64,000 nucleotides of DNA from Epiperipatus broadwayi (Eukaryota > Onychophora > Udeonychophora > Euonychophora > Peripatidae), in assembly GCA_028023455.1 (NCBI GenBank), contig JAQFVV010012507.1:1619456-1683455 (forward strand), read 5' to 3'. Numbering within the stretch: position 1 is the stretch's first letter; each line of letters begins with the position of its first letter. The notes under the pieces were generated by a model. The model ran no database searches. It worked only from the letters and a program-made list of their open reading frames with translations, and had not been told where the DNA came from. Below are positions 23,691 through 36,289 of the stretch, one piece after another. Both the position numbers and the translations under genes were made by a program.

Positions 23691-25349
23691 TTTGGTAAAC
23701 ATTTTTTTTTACAAATATACAATTTTCAATCAAAGTAAAAATATTAAACACTTTTCACGTAAAAGAATATTTTATATTTTTAATCACTTATATACATATA
23801 TATTATTATGTACACATACTCTTATAGGATGTATATATAAGTAGTATACAATTTAACTTATAGCAGAAATGTATAGTAATAAATATATCAACTATAATTA
23901 TCCTTTCAATTTAAAGGATATACTTTTACATTTTCATTTATTGTACCAACACTAAAAACTTAAAAATAATAGATATAGTTTTTTTTATTAATTGCTTTTA
24001 TTGATTATGCACTAAAAAGAAAAAATCATTTGGGATTGAGTTAAATAATTTCTGCCCTCCCCCTCCCCCATGCTTTTATTTCAAGTTAAATCTAAAAACC
24101 CCAATTGTGGTTGAAGAAACAATTTTTTTAAAGCTCAGTCCATAAAATTTATTTAATATAATTTTTTTCTATCTCTATTATTTGTTTTTAAGTTTTTTTT
24201 CTGCTTGCATGTTAACTGTAACAACTAAAATATTAAAAAAAAATGGACCCAAATTTTTCCTCAGGATCCTTTGACACTTTTTTTAAAAACAATTTTCTTT
24301 CTAATTTATCTCAGAGGAAAATGGGTTAAAATATTTATGCTATATATAATATTTTTTTGTTTCATTTAAGATTTCTTCAAATCTTAAATTAATGATTTCA
24401 TTTTTAATATTATTTATTAAATTTGAAGATGCACCAATTATTTGCAATAAATGTGTTAGTATTTCTTATTTTAGTCATTTTGAGCAGTAGATAGAAGTGC
24501 ATTATTGTTACTTATATTATGTATATAACATTTATTTAAACCAAGTGATTAATTAATGTACAACTAAATTGTTGGATGCTATACTCGGCCTACTAACAAG
24601 CTCTACCTACTGGTGGTCGATAGTGGAATGACTTTCAGATGTGAAGGTAATATATGAATACAAATAAACACTGGCCAACCAAGTGTACCTCCTACTTCCT
24701 TGTAAAATTGGATGTTGATTCAACAAAGACTAGGTGTTGTTTTCAATAGACTTTTCTACCTCCCTCTTTTTTCTTTCCATCACTTAAATTAATGTAGGGC
24801 GCAGTTATCATGAGCCTCTCATACCATCAGTATTGTGTTTAATACAAATAGTTTCTTCTGTATCTATTCTAATTGTAACAATGGTATGGTGTGTTTTTGT
24901 GCAGCCATATTTCCACCATTTAATGACATGCACAGCATTTCTGACTCCAATTCTCTATTTCATTTTTTTTTAACATTGTCTCCAAGATTTAAAAAAGCAA
25001 TGATGGGGATAGGCTTAATAGGCTGACAATTCTTAGTTGTGATTTTTACTCAAAGGAGTATAATCATCAATGAATCAGTTTGGAACAAATTGAGATAGGA
25101 GTATGTGTAGACAGCTTTACTTATTATACAAATGGAAGAGGCATAGGAAATGTGGGCTAAAAATGGCATATGTCATACAGTGTCATGCCTAGAGTGTTGC
25201 TAATTATAGTAATAAAAATAATAACATTGATAGTATTAAAAATAGGTATTATAAATCTATTTTTGTAACTAAATATGGAATATATAAACCTTATTTTTTT
25301 TATATATAAACCTTATTTGATATAAAGTTTTAAAAATTCAGAATGAATA
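23691..25349. other. AT-rich stretch, possibly LINE B leader at the right
   Basis: 24560-24740 is less AT-rich (ATACTCGGCCTACTAACAAG, TACTGGTGGTCGATAG) and lies just upstream of the LINE B endonuclease, so it may be 5' untranslated LINE sequence. The 63-codon plus frame at 24835-25026 has no recognisable domain. Nothing else is supported. Confidence 0.3.
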
Positions 25350-27930
25350 ATTATGCTGATGGCTAAAGAACTGCCAAGATTTAAAATTGATATAGCTTCT
25401 TTTAGTGAAATTCAGTCTTGAAAAGGAAGGACGTTTAATAGAACTGGTGGATGACTGCATACTTTTTTGGAAGGCAGTTCAACCAGTGAAAGGAGAATTT
25501 ATGATGTTGGTGTTGAATTTGTTGTAACGTTTAATATCTTTCATTGTTAAGACTTTTTCACTATATAATTGAAAGCCTAGCAGTGTTAAAAATTGCCTTG
25601 CCCAATTGTACTCATGTTCAATTTATTAGTATCTGTGCTCCAACCTTAGTTTCAGGGAATTAGGAAAAAGAAAACTTTTATGCCTTACTGGATGGCATTA
25701 TTACCACTAAAAGATATACGAAGATGCAAATAATAGATGGCCAGGAATTGTTGCGTATAATGGTATTGATGCTGTAAATTCAAATGATCTATTGTTATTG
25801 AATTTTTACATAATATATGGATTGCTTATCACATACATTTTATTTATGCACAAAAACCATTATAAAGGAACATGGATGCACACACGCTCAAAACAATAGC
25901 ATTTAATAGATTAGGAATCAGAATATATGAGTTCATATTGTGAGAGCACTTACAATTGCAATTGTTGCATGAATTATAGGTTAGTACACATAAAGATTAA
26001 AATAGTAGTGCCTTAAAAAGTAGATTTTTTTCTAATCATATTCACAAGAAAATTGATTTTCATTCTTTAGAAGTCTCCACTATAAATATTAAATTTTAAC
26101 TGCTATTAAACATTAAAATTGCTAATTTGGACTTCCAGATTAGTCATATTACTGATTTATGGAATTCTCTTAAATAGTATATTATGGATAGAAACAGATC
26201 TGTTCTTTGGTATTCAGTAAAAAGAAGAATCTTGATTGTTTTTCTGACAATGATTTATTATTAATAATTTGATTAAAAGGAAATGACATTTTCTGCTTGT
26301 CAGAATAACAAATTAAATGTGGAATTTTATATTAAATGTAGAGTTCTGAAAGCAAAAATTTAATGACTAATAAGAATGCTTAAAAATGGTGGATGAAAAC
26401 TGCAAAGAAGCTATTAGACATTTTTTGTTTATAATTATTCTATAATTTTTTTTTGTATGATGACAAGGATATTTTGAACAAGCAGAAGATTTTGATCATC
26501 TTTTGAATAATGATGATGGAAGAATTGAGGTAATGACTTCTAATGATATATCCATTGTATCATTTAGATTTGGACAAAGATATCCAGATTAGTTAAGGCA
26601 AAAAAGCAATTTGTAATTTTTTTAACTGTAAAGGTTGCTGGTCTTGATGAAATTGTTGGAGAATTTTTAAAATATGGTGATAAGTTAGCTTAAACAATAT
26701 TGAGATTTATTTAATATATGAACAGATGGTGTTGTGCCACCTGATCTTAAGGATGCTTTTAATTTTATCAATTTTTGCAATAATTATTGTGGAATATCAT
26801 TATTATCCACTACATCAAAGCCACTCTTACAGATTTTGTTGAATAGTTTGCTTCTAATCATAATTGTGTGGTTACCAGAGACTCATTGTTGTTTTAGAAA
26901 ATCAAGAAACAATATAGATCTGATTTTTGTTGCCAGGCAAATGTTGAAAACAAAAAAGTGAATTACTTATTCCTTTTATTGATTTGGTCAAAGCATTTGA
27001 TTCATTTAATAAATGAAATTAGTTGATTGTTTACCAAAATTTATTCACATTATACATCTCTGACAGAATGAGTGGAAGTATTATTACTAGATGGAAAATC
27101 TGAACCACTTAAAATGAAAACTAGTGTTAAAGAAAGATGTGTATTTGTTCTATCATAGTTTTCAATTTTTATGATATTTTTTAGGTGTCTTAATGAAACA
27201 GGGATCAAGATGCACTACAAATCTGATAGTGAAATTTTTAATTTGAATTTACAATATGTTATTGGTTGTATTATTTTTGAAGTTCAAAAGAATTTATAGA
27301 ATGTATTCAATGTATTTATTGCATCATTGAAATATTTTGGTTTAATAATTAATGTTTAAATAACCAGTGATGGAAGAAAAATCCTCAGCAACTTTTTGGC
27401 TTGGGATGGTTATCAACTTGAATATGTAAACCAATTTATATATCTTGGTAGTATTATAAGTAGCTTTTTAACAAATTCAAAGTTAAGAGTATTTCATCAC
27501 AGGGAAACAATTACTGCAACTAAATTAGCTATATTTTATCTAAGATATTTTATGGAAGTGAGATTTGGATATGACGCTCAATAATATTTAAAAAATACAA
27601 TGGCAAGATTATAAACCCACTCAATATGTTCTTTAATTTGTTGAATATAATATTATAAATTCCTCTAAAGTATAATCACATCTTTATTGGATTGGACATG
27701 TAAATGAATGAATCTTGAAAGACTTCCTAAAAAGTGTTTTATTGTAAACTTGAGCATGGTTTTCAGGAAGGAAGTAGACCCTATTTATTCTATAAAGATT
27801 ATCTCAAGACATCTAAGGAAGTGCAATATTATTTGCTTCTATTATGAAGATATAGCAGAGAGGAGAATGCATTGGAGAGCTATAATTAGATATGTTGCTG
27901 AAGTATTTCAGAAATAAAAAAATTATTGCT
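25350..27930 (+). pseudogene. LINE family B (BovB-like RTE endonuclease/reverse transcriptase), decayed
   Basis: Endonuclease: LMAKELPRFKIDIASFSEI at about 25352-25410, TFFWKAVQP at about 25460, and TWMHTRSKQ then HLID at about 25870-25920. Reverse transcriptase: KVAGLDEIVGEFLKYG at about 26630-26680; WTDGVVPPDLKDA then YCGISLLS (26720-26815); a FRKSRNNIDLIFVARQ segment (26890-26940); and motif A FIDLVKAFDSF at about 26977-27010. Motifs B and C are badly eroded. C-terminal: VNQFIYLGSIIS (27427-27465), WIGHVN (27690) and the segment 27708-27917 ending in RRMHWRAII. The order is that of the RTE clade, whose endonuclease also occurs in the bovine BCNT protein. Many stops and frameshifts: an old, dead copy. 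Confidence 0.8.
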
Positions 27931-28116
27931 GATGAAATAGAAAGCATCATAAAATATCAAACAGAAAAATTGATCAGTATGTTCTATTAATGGTTCACAT
28001 ATTGATTTGTAGAGTCATTGCAAAATTCATGTTTAGAGCAGTTTTTTCCTCTTGGAGTTAGAATGTCCACTACTCATTTTTAAGTGACTGCTATATGGGT
28101 ACATATGTAGATAGAT

Positions 28117-28261
28117 AATAATCAATCCTTAAGCTATCAACATTCTCACTCTGTAGTTAAGACAACCTTTAACAATAAAATGGTAGCATCTTTATTGTTA
28201 ATTAAAGGAGGTTGCATTGACTACAGGGTGAAATTGTCGATAGCTTAAGAATTGATTATTA
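28117..28261. repeat. 145-bp foldback sequence
   Basis: The arms of about 68 nt pair: ATAATCAATCCTTAAGCTAT with ATAGCTTAAGAATTGATTAT, and further in CTGTAGTTAAGACAACCTTT with its diverged complement. The centre is near 28190. It is not related to the other foldbacks by eye. Confidence 0.8.
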
Positions 28262-29787
28262 TCGTCTACATTTATAAAGCTATTAAAACCTTGAGTAATT
28301 GGCTTTATTGTCTTAGTGTTCATATGTATATACAACTAAATTTTTATATACATTAAAATAAGAATACATCACTATAAGTATGTCAATTGTAAACAGCATA
28401 ACTGTGAATGTTCTAAGTTGTATAATATAAAGTGTTTCTATTTTCATTTAGTGAGTAAAGAATTATGATTGGACAATGTATGGTTCCTTGCTTGTAAACT
28501 GTGTGAATAGGTAACACTTGAGTATAGTTTATATTTTTATAGCTAAAAGTACTAGCAGGATAACATCTTTTCATTCTGCTTTGGAAATGAATCACTTGCT
28601 TCTGCAGAAATTCTATTTTTTTACTACTCTGGGAATGCCTGGTCAACATTGGATTTTCCAATGAGTAAATCTGAAGCTCTTGCAGTAGGACTAGTAGACA
28701 GTTCCATTCTGCATTGGAACACTATGTATTTATGTTTACTTAGCAGATCATTATCAATTGTAATGGAAATTATTGTAAAGAGTTACAAATATTTTCAAAT
28801 TGCTTATAGATAGCCGTAACTAAATTGATTTTAGCTTCCATCAAACACCATGTTATAGTTTAAGCATTATGGTTGTGTATAATTTCCCAATTTTTCATGG
28901 AAGCAGAAAATGAAGAGTACAAGTGTTTTTTTCTAAAACAACTTCACAAATTAATAAATTAATTAAAAGAATTGGATGTCAATCAATCTATAATGTAGAA
29001 TTCTGAGCATCCATTTTATACCTTTACCGGCATCAATACTTGTACAAAAAAACCTCAGACAAGCCAGAACATAGCTCTATATTCCCGAGCACCAAAAGGC
29101 AATGAGACACCAGTTTGTTCCCTTTTGTGCAATCATACAATATATAGAAAGGAATGATTGAAAGAGATAAATAAGGGAGGTGTGCTACACAGCCAATAAT
29201 ATGTATGCTATCAACCAGAAAGACATCCTTCCCTCTCTGCTAAAAATGGACACTCTAAATTTTAACTTTGAATTTAAATAAATTTAAATCTCTTCAAATG
29301 CATACAATTATACTCATCTTTCCATTATATCTATTGTTCATCTTGCTATGAATATGAGAATGCTATAAGTTCTCAAAAGTGCCAAGCTATAATTAATTTA
29401 TAAATAACAAGCTTTTTTATAGTTGTATATAAGTGCACTTATCACAGTTATTAAAAAATATAATAAAAGCAAAGGATATAAATTGCATGAGATTTAAATT
29501 AATTATTCTAGACTATACATCTTTTTATGTACCTTCCATTTTACTTCAGGGTCATATGCTTGCCCTTCTGCAATTTCAATAACTAATTTAATTCACTTTC
29601 CATTCTGTCATCAAAATATTGTTAATATATCAGACTGCATTTGAGTTATGTAAAACCCGGTATTTTTTTTTTTTAATAGGCTGCTTTAACGATTTTTTTT
29701 GAGATTTAATGTAAATTAAACAAAAATTTTCAGTATTATATATTAAACGTCAGATATATAGGCCACCAGAAGACCATTATTTCAACT
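28262..29787. other. No supported gene; one less AT-rich island
   Basis: The 82-codon minus frame at 28413-28661 has no recognisable domain. 29010-29250 is less AT-rich (ACCTCAGACAAGCCAGAAC, GGAGGTGTGCTACACAGCC) and could be a repeat seen once. A block around TTTAATGTAAATTAAACAAAA occurs at 29710 and 29817, and again diverged at 31783. Confidence 0.3.
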
Positions 29788-29801
29788 TCAGTTATATGCT
29801 A

Positions 29802-31554
29802 TTCAAAACTTTTTAAGATTTAATGTAAATTAAACAAAAGATTTTAATATTATATATAATTTTTTTTTATTTATTAAACATAAATAAATTAAAATTATTT
29901 AAAATTTTCTTTTAAATTAAAATTAAATTAATACATCTTAAACTCTTATATATTAAATCCAAATAATAAAAATTATTAAAATAAAACTTTATAAAAAAAT
30001 ATTTTAAAACTAAATTTTAAAAATTTGAGATAAATTATATCTTTAATTTATTTTAAATATATTTTATTTAAAACATTAATTAATCAAAATGGAAATGATT
30101 TTAATTAGTTAAATAAACCAGCCTTCCATTTAAATTAAAACACCTCAATAAAAAACAATAAACTTTCAAATAAAGAAATCCTATGAAAACTCAAGAAAAA
30201 TCATCTCATCATGATAATTTAATCAATCCTTCGAATATATAAAAGAAAATTTAAATTATTAATTAGTGACTAGTGAATGATTATTATGTGAGAGATATGT
30301 GAAGTGTAGAAGGATTGAAACAGACAGGTTCAACCCTTCAGCTTTGCTAAGTAAAGAAAGAGAAAGAACTATCTTTTTCTACATGGAGGAAGTTAAAGCA
30401 AAACCCCGGAAAAAAAAAACAACGTAAAGGACCAACTTAGGAGGGGAAACACGTAGGCAACAACTAAAAGAGAACATTTTAAACGAAGAACTTATAAAAA
30501 AGAACATAAATTAAACTTTCCAGATTAAAGAGCAACACCTATCTGACCACTTAATTTATTAATAATGTTATTTGATATATTTCTTTTTTATATATTTAAA
30601 ACATTTCCATTTATTTATTTACTTTTTTTTCTTTAAGTTTTATTATGATTTCTTTTTCCGTTAAGTTAAATTATATAAAGTTAAACTTAGTGGAGGTATA
30701 GATTTGTAAGTATATTAGGGGAGGTAATCTTAGGTTATTTGTTTGGGTTGATTGGGCGGATTGGATTATTGATGTGATTGTAGAGTAATTTGATTGGGGG
30801 GCTCTTTGCTTGGAAGGAATATAAGGTTCCTTCGGGTTTTTTTTATCTCTTCTTTGCGATAGATGTAATATCCTTCCGGACCTCCTTTGTTTTTTACTTA
30901 TACGTCGTGAATTGGTGTTTTGGTTAAATAGGGATAGATTTTATTCGCAACTGTGTATTTACCCTTAACATAAATTTAAGTTTTATGACGCGCATGGATT
31001 GTTTATCGTTACTGTTTTTTTTATTTGATCATTTGCTCGATAAAACTTTATCTAAAATATTTATTGTGCTTTGTTATTGGGCAAGCAAGCTTTGGTGAAT
31101 ACTATTGGGTTACGTTAAATTCCCCCTTGTCGTAACAATGATTTTATATTTTGATTTTATGTTTACTTTGAAATTTTATGTAATCTTGTAACCGTCTCAA
31201 CTATAAAACACTTTAAATCCCACTGTGCGAACTTAATTAAAAGTAAACTATAATATAATAGAATTAAAAGTAAATTAAAACTAAGGTAAAGTTAAAAAAA
31301 GTTAAAAGTAAAATAACACTAAAAAATTTAAATCTTATATATAGTGCAAAAAAAGTTTGTATGTTAATTACCAGGGCTTATTTTATTCCTTTTTTATACC
31401 TTGATATCTTATTAAATCTCGCTATTCCCGAGCTGGACAGGCAACGACCGACCAAAAAAATGAACGCACTAAATTTCGGCAAAGCCGAGCCGCGTGGGCT
31501 TTCCGACATTAAATGTGAGAAATATAGCTTCCCTGAAAGGCCAAAGTTTTGACG
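29802..31554 (-). mobile_element. Element X, diverged third copy
   Basis: The middle of this interval (about 29870-31400) follows the copy at 54283-56431 in the same direction. Landmarks: GGAAATGATTTTAATTAGT; GTATATTAGGGGAGGTAATC-like; CTTAGGTTATTTGTTT; a segment around CATGGATTGTTTATCG; and GGGTTACGTTAAATTC-like near 31110. The ends differ: the TG...CA termini are not recognisable and the last 150 bp do not align. A 14-bp direct repeat TCAGTTATATGCTA lies at 29788-29801 and 31555-31568, which may be a target duplication of a variant or coincidental. Confidence 0.6.
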
Positions 31555-31568
31555 TCAGTTATATGCTA

Positions 31569-31904
31569 ATGAAAACTAAATGTAAATATGGTACTAAAGC
31601 ATCTTTTTTTTTTTTTACTATATATCACATTTCAACATGAATTTATGTACTGTAATCACATTTTCTTCACGATTTAAATACTATACCTCAGTAATTAAAC
31701 ACATTTTTTTTTCAATGTTTTTTTAATAGCAGAGACTGTCATTACTGTGGAATTGGTTGCTTTATCAATTTTTTTGAAGATTTAATATAAATTAAACAAA
31801 ACATTTTAATATTGTATAAAAAAATTCCAAATTTTAATAAAGCTAAATTCAAAGTTACATTTTTAAATATATCTGTTATATTTGATAGCGTTATGGTGAA
31901 AATA
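31569..31904. other. Spacer with no gene seen
   Basis: Contains a T run near 31605 and one diverged copy of the TTTAATATAAATTAAACAAAA block at about 31783. The 94-codon minus frame at 31742-32026 is the antisense shadow of LINE sequence at its right end. Confidence 0.4.
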
Positions 31905-32178
31905 TATATTTGCTGGAGATGAAATGGAAATGAATTAGATATGTTGCTAGAAGAGATAACAATGGATAGAAAATTGAATTCTTTAACAGGATTCCTGAAG
32001 TTGGAAAAGACTAAGAAAGAGACCATGTGTGAGTGGATTCATAAGATAAAGAAATTTCTGGAGTAATGTGAAAAAGAGAAGCAATGAATTGGAGAAATTA
32101 TATAAAATTTAGAAAGCTTTTACCCTGCAATAGATTAGCAATAACTGAGAATGATGATAATGATGATAATAAGCATAC
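31905..32178 (+). pseudogene. LINE family A, C-terminal end and tail
   Basis: IRYVARRDNNG at about 31935-31965 and, after frameshifts, PEVGKD and a broken RDHV-VDS segment match the family A C-terminus. The end is the short repeat GATGATAATGATGATAAT at about 32150-32170, as in the copy at 1741. Only the last part of the element is present, as expected from 5' truncation. Confidence 0.65.
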
Positions 32179-34829
32179 ACATTTATACATAAAATTAAAA
32201 TAAATATTTGTATTATTATTATAAAATGATATTCGATGAAAGTAAAATTAATATTTGTATATTTCTTCCTAAATTATTCTTCCTCACATGTTTATAGGGG
32301 GGGGGGGATTATTAAAATGCTGCATTTCTTTTGAGAATGATAAATGACAATTTAAATCCTTTTGAATGCAGAATATTAATTGCCAATTAAAGTTTTTATT
32401 AAATTTAAAATAGTGGATATGGAAAAATAAAAGTTTTATTATTATCACTCATAATTCTTAAATAATTAATGCCAAATTTAATAAAATCTGATAAATGCTC
32501 GTTTCATTTTAAAATTATGAACAAATGCATTCTAATTTTTTTGTTTTTGTCATTTCTGGGAAGTCTATCATTTTTAATATTAACTCAACACATACTAATG
32601 GATATTTTCTTTTTAAAAATATATATATTGCTATTCATTATGTAGGTAATATCCACATTATTACCCTTATTCATTCAAACATGTGCAGAATAGAATATGT
32701 TCATATAATTATTATAAATTGAACTTTTTGTTCACTATCATGATATATAATTTATCTTTAATTATATAAAACCATCGTGATTGGTGTGTAATTTCTAGTA
32801 TTTACTTTACCTATACATAAATAAAAGTTTAGAGCTTAGAGCAATTATCTAAAATAAATAATTTTTTTCTAACATTTTTTTAACAATTGAACAAAAAGTT
32901 TTAATTTTATAAAAACTTATTATTTCTTAGTGGCTAGAAATTATTATTATGGGAGAGAGAAGGAAATAGAATCTGGTTGGGACTGGAGAGGATTTATATA
33001 AATATCAATATAAACATATACATTATGTCCTTGATTTATTTAATGTAGTGATAGGTTGATGGATTCTGGAGCTCAAGAACTATGAATTGCAGCTCCAGCA
33101 CTATTACTTCTGATACTCAAACTTTTTATGAACTTCCGAGCAATAGCCATTGGATTATTGTTATTTACCAATCTATGGTTTTTAAATAAAATAAGAGAGA
33201 TAAAATGAGCAACTAAAATAAGTTTTCGTGCCTTAAGAGATTATCTTTTCTCAAAAAGTGTTCAGTATATAAAAACAGATAATTCATACATATGTTGTTT
33301 TTATAATACAAAAGTCAATTTCATAGAGCATCTAGATTCAATAGTAATTTTGCTTCAAATTAAAATAAAGGAGAAAACTGCTTAAGAATTGCTTTAAATA
33401 ATATCTAATAAGATACATATATTGTTAACATTATTATATTATCAAGAATTCCATTTCTGAAAAGCAACATAAATGAAATTGAACAAAGCTGTGTGCATAG
33501 TTAGCCTAAGCAACAAAAATTAAATATATGAAATCCAAAATAATAATATGTGTATATCACTGGTAAAAGTGCGAAAACCAGCCTTGTATAGAATAGCTAG
33601 GAATTTATACAATGCTAAAAGTAAGATATCCAAGTATGAAACACTTAGATTTTTACACATTTCCTAGGCATTTATAAAATGCCAAAAGGAAAATCAGCAA
33701 AGTATAAAATATACCCTGCAATAATGTTTGATGTCAGAATGACATGACATAAACATTGTTATATGCATTAAATGTGTAATTAGTAAAATTAATGCTTGAA
33801 ATTGTTAGTAAATTTTATGTATACATCTAAACAGTTAATTAATTAAGAATAGAAAGATAATTACCAAGAAATTCCCTTATGTTATGAAGATTTATATGAT
33901 TTTAAAATCCTTTACTCTTGGCACTTTATTTCAAAAATAATAGTGTAAAAGTGTGATTATTTTTTTACTGGCTTGTTTGATGTTTATATAAAATTTAGTA
34001 TTTTACCATGATCATCATCTGCTAACTTGTTATTATTATGTTCTTTCAATAGAGCACTTCACACTTTGCTGGTAACATATAGACTGAAAGAAGTAATTTT
34101 AGTTTTATGAATATCCAAAAATAAAGTTTGGAAAATTTATTATCAAATTTTGAATTAAGAAGACTTAATTTTAATAATTATAGTCTGCTTACTTGATCTG
34201 AGTTGCCATTTTAAAATTAGATTAATTCTTGTTGCATATTTAAATTTTATTAGTAATTTTTTGAAATTTGCATAAAAATTTGGCCAAAATATTTATTAGA
34301 GCTCTTGAACAATGAGAGCATTAGCCTCTTATTTGACAATAAATAATTTATCTATGGTATCTATTAAATCTTCATTGTAGTTACTCACACATCTCTTCTT
34401 TCAATTTCTTTAAGCATGATTTATTTGTATGTAACTTTTAGTTTATATCTTGATTAATTGTAATTTTAAAATAATTATAATGTTGCCTTGTATTATAATA
34501 TTATTTTAAATTTAAAATAATAAACAAAATGCAACTTTTTAAAAAATAATTTATATTATTTTAAATTAATTTAAAATAAAAATAGACAAAATACAACTTT
34601 TTGAAGAAAATAATTTATATTATTTAACTGATTTGTGTTCTGTTTAGGAGATTTTTCAAAATGTCTTCCCGCTGTGTTTATCAGAAAGTTTTTGATGATG
34701 GCATTTTACTTCTGATTCTATTTCCATTATCTTTAGAAAAATTCAAACTTTATTTAAACTTTCCAAATACTTTCAGTTATTAGCAATAGCTAACAATATG
34801 TTTCAGGTCGTAATATTCTCTCTTTTTCA
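32179..34829. other. AT-rich stretch, no supported gene
   Basis: Holds an 11-base G run at 32297-32307 and a small hairpin CTGGAGCT...AGCTCCAG at about 33067-33098. The open frame of 65 codons at 32525-32722 is hydrophobic and AT-driven. Nothing else is supported. Confidence 0.4.
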
Positions 34830-35330
34830 TGTATTGCTGACAGGATTAGTGTCAGTACTAGCATGGGAATCAAACCTGGGATTTTTAAATTTGTGAGTAC
34901 CAAATTTAAATGATGCTCTAACCATCTAATTCTGTCAAAGGCAAGCATTAGTAGAAAATTTGTTTGTTAGTATCTTTTGATTTCTCTAATTTTTTTGCTG
35001 AAGAGCAAGATAAATGAGTGATCTACAAATAGCATTAAGATGTCTTATTGAATTATTTGTCTTTAACATATGAGTGACTTTTTAAAATTTTTTTTTTTTT
35101 TGTCTGTCCAATATTCTTACCTTTTCCCAATCAAACATATGTTCATCGATAGATATATTATTTACTACTCAGATATATTTGCTTTTCCTCTTTAATCATT
35201 GCTTTGTGATCTTTTAATAATTTTTCAGTGGATTGACTGGTTTCTTCAATATATCCCATTTTATATTTACATGGTATTTAATAAATGCAATTTTTTTCAG
35301 TATTACCTATATGTTTGTTTATTTTTTGTT
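34830..35330 (-). pseudogene. Penelope-like element PLE2, inverted GIY-YIG fragment
   Basis: The minus strand reads NCIY-IPCKYKMGYIEETS at about 35240-35300 (a GIY-YIG core with the YIG glycine replaced by glutamate), then EKLLKDHKAMIKEEK and, after a frameshift, EHMFDWEKVRILD near 35110-35140. It continues into the PLE2 tail, including the tRNA-like block at 34865-34936. It lies head-to-head with the plus-strand PLE2 copy that starts at about 35335. The positive-strand frame at 35199-35408 is a shadow. Confidence 0.75.
34865..34936 (-). other. tRNA-like block in PLE2 tail, copy 1
   Basis: On the minus strand: CAGAATTAGATGGTTAGAGC (A-box-like) and, about 45 nt on, GGTTTGATTCCCATG (B-box-like). 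It matches the blocks at 35925-35990, 45591-45690 and 46598-46690. It does not fold into a complete cloverleaf by eye and is not called a tRNA gene. Confidence 0.6.
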
Positions 35331-35741
35331 GTCTATTATAGATACTATAGAGTATACATAGGTATTAGGAATAGCAAACAAACTAAAGAAAATGTCCCAT
35401 CAGTCTAATATCTGAACAGCTTTCAAAAGGGACAGTACACAACAAGGAATCTTTACTTCTACATAATTTAAACTTAAAATCCTAAAAAGCAAAAATTGCC
35501 TTTATGTAATACCATTTTAATGTGAAATGACATTATTGATGAAATCAGTTAACTCATTAAAAAATGATTAAAAGAGCACAAAGTAGTGATTAAAGAAAAA
35601 AACCTCCCAGATTTATCTAAACTAGCAGACCATGCATGTACCTGTGTTAAGTTGTGATAAACAAGAATATTGAACAGAGAGGAAGAAGTAAAATAAAGAA
35701 AATTTAAAGAAGCTGCTCATGTGATAATGACAATCAAAGAC

Positions 35742-35883
35742 ATCACATGATGTCTTTGATTGTCTGGGATATTGGATGAGTAGGCATTAGATAGGGATTT
35801 TATGCACAAGCCTTCTGGCATCCATTGATTACTCTGTTTAGCACAGGTGGTAATACTGTATGGAGAGTTTTGCTCTGTTTATC
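35742..35883 (+). mobile_element. Hairpin element family H, copy d
   Basis: Flanked by a perfect 13-bp duplication GACAATCAAAGAC (35729-35741, 35884-35896). It begins ATCACATGAT like the other leaders. It then jumps into GGGATATTGGATGAGTAGGC and ends CTGTATGGAGAGTTTTGC. The stretch TGTCTTTGATTGTC just inside the left end is the inverse of the duplication, so an inverted target copy was captured. Confidence 0.85.
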
Positions 35884-35924
35884 GACAATCAAAGACCTTC
35901 ATAGATAAGTATATAAAATTTCTG

Positions 35925-35990
35925 TCTTTGATAGAGCATCACCATAACAAATCTGTCCCCAGTTTGATTTCCATGCTAGTACTGTCACTG
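35925..35990 (+). other. tRNA-like block in PLE2 tail, copy 2 (partial)
   Basis: The A-box side is reduced to TTTGATAGAGCATCACC. The B-box-like AGTTTGATTTCCATGC is at 35961-35976, followed by TAGTACTGTCACTGATCA as in the other copies. Confidence 0.5.
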
Positions 35991-36289
35991 ATCAAGCTAT
36001 CAACACTTAAAGAAGAAAGGAAAATAATACCACTCAAAACATGTTATATATTAATATGTATACTATTACTAATAGTTGAAAGTATTTGTAAAGTTTAAAT
36101 AAAATTTGACTTTTTCTATAAACATTTAAGAATTAATTTTAGATAATGGAAATAATGCAATTATAATTACAATTTGTCTCTATTTTCCATATTAAATTCT
36201 ACAAATAAATTTACTTGTAGGTTTTGTCTTTCTAACACATTGTCTCACCACTCTTCTTTATTATATATAAATTATAACATATACATAAT

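Larger units (their letters stand above)
35335..36160 (+). pseudogene. Penelope-like element PLE2, plus-strand C-terminal copy
   Basis: LGIANKLKKMSHQ at about 35368-35405 corresponds to the YIPGIADKVRK linker of the fuller copy at 44850. NCLYVIPF at about 35490-35515 is the start of the GIY-YIG core. LPDLSKLADHACTC (35608-35650) and REEEVK-RKFKEAAHVIMT (35680-35730) follow. A hairpin element (35742-35883) is inserted. The tail then contains the tRNA-like B-box at 35961-35972 and ends near AGATAATGGAAATAATGC (36145). Stops and frameshifts make it dead. Confidence 0.75.

Noticed and set aside
34671-34830. PLE2 minus copy extending left of 34830
   Set aside because: No further similarity to the other PLE2 tails could be followed beyond the tRNA-like block.
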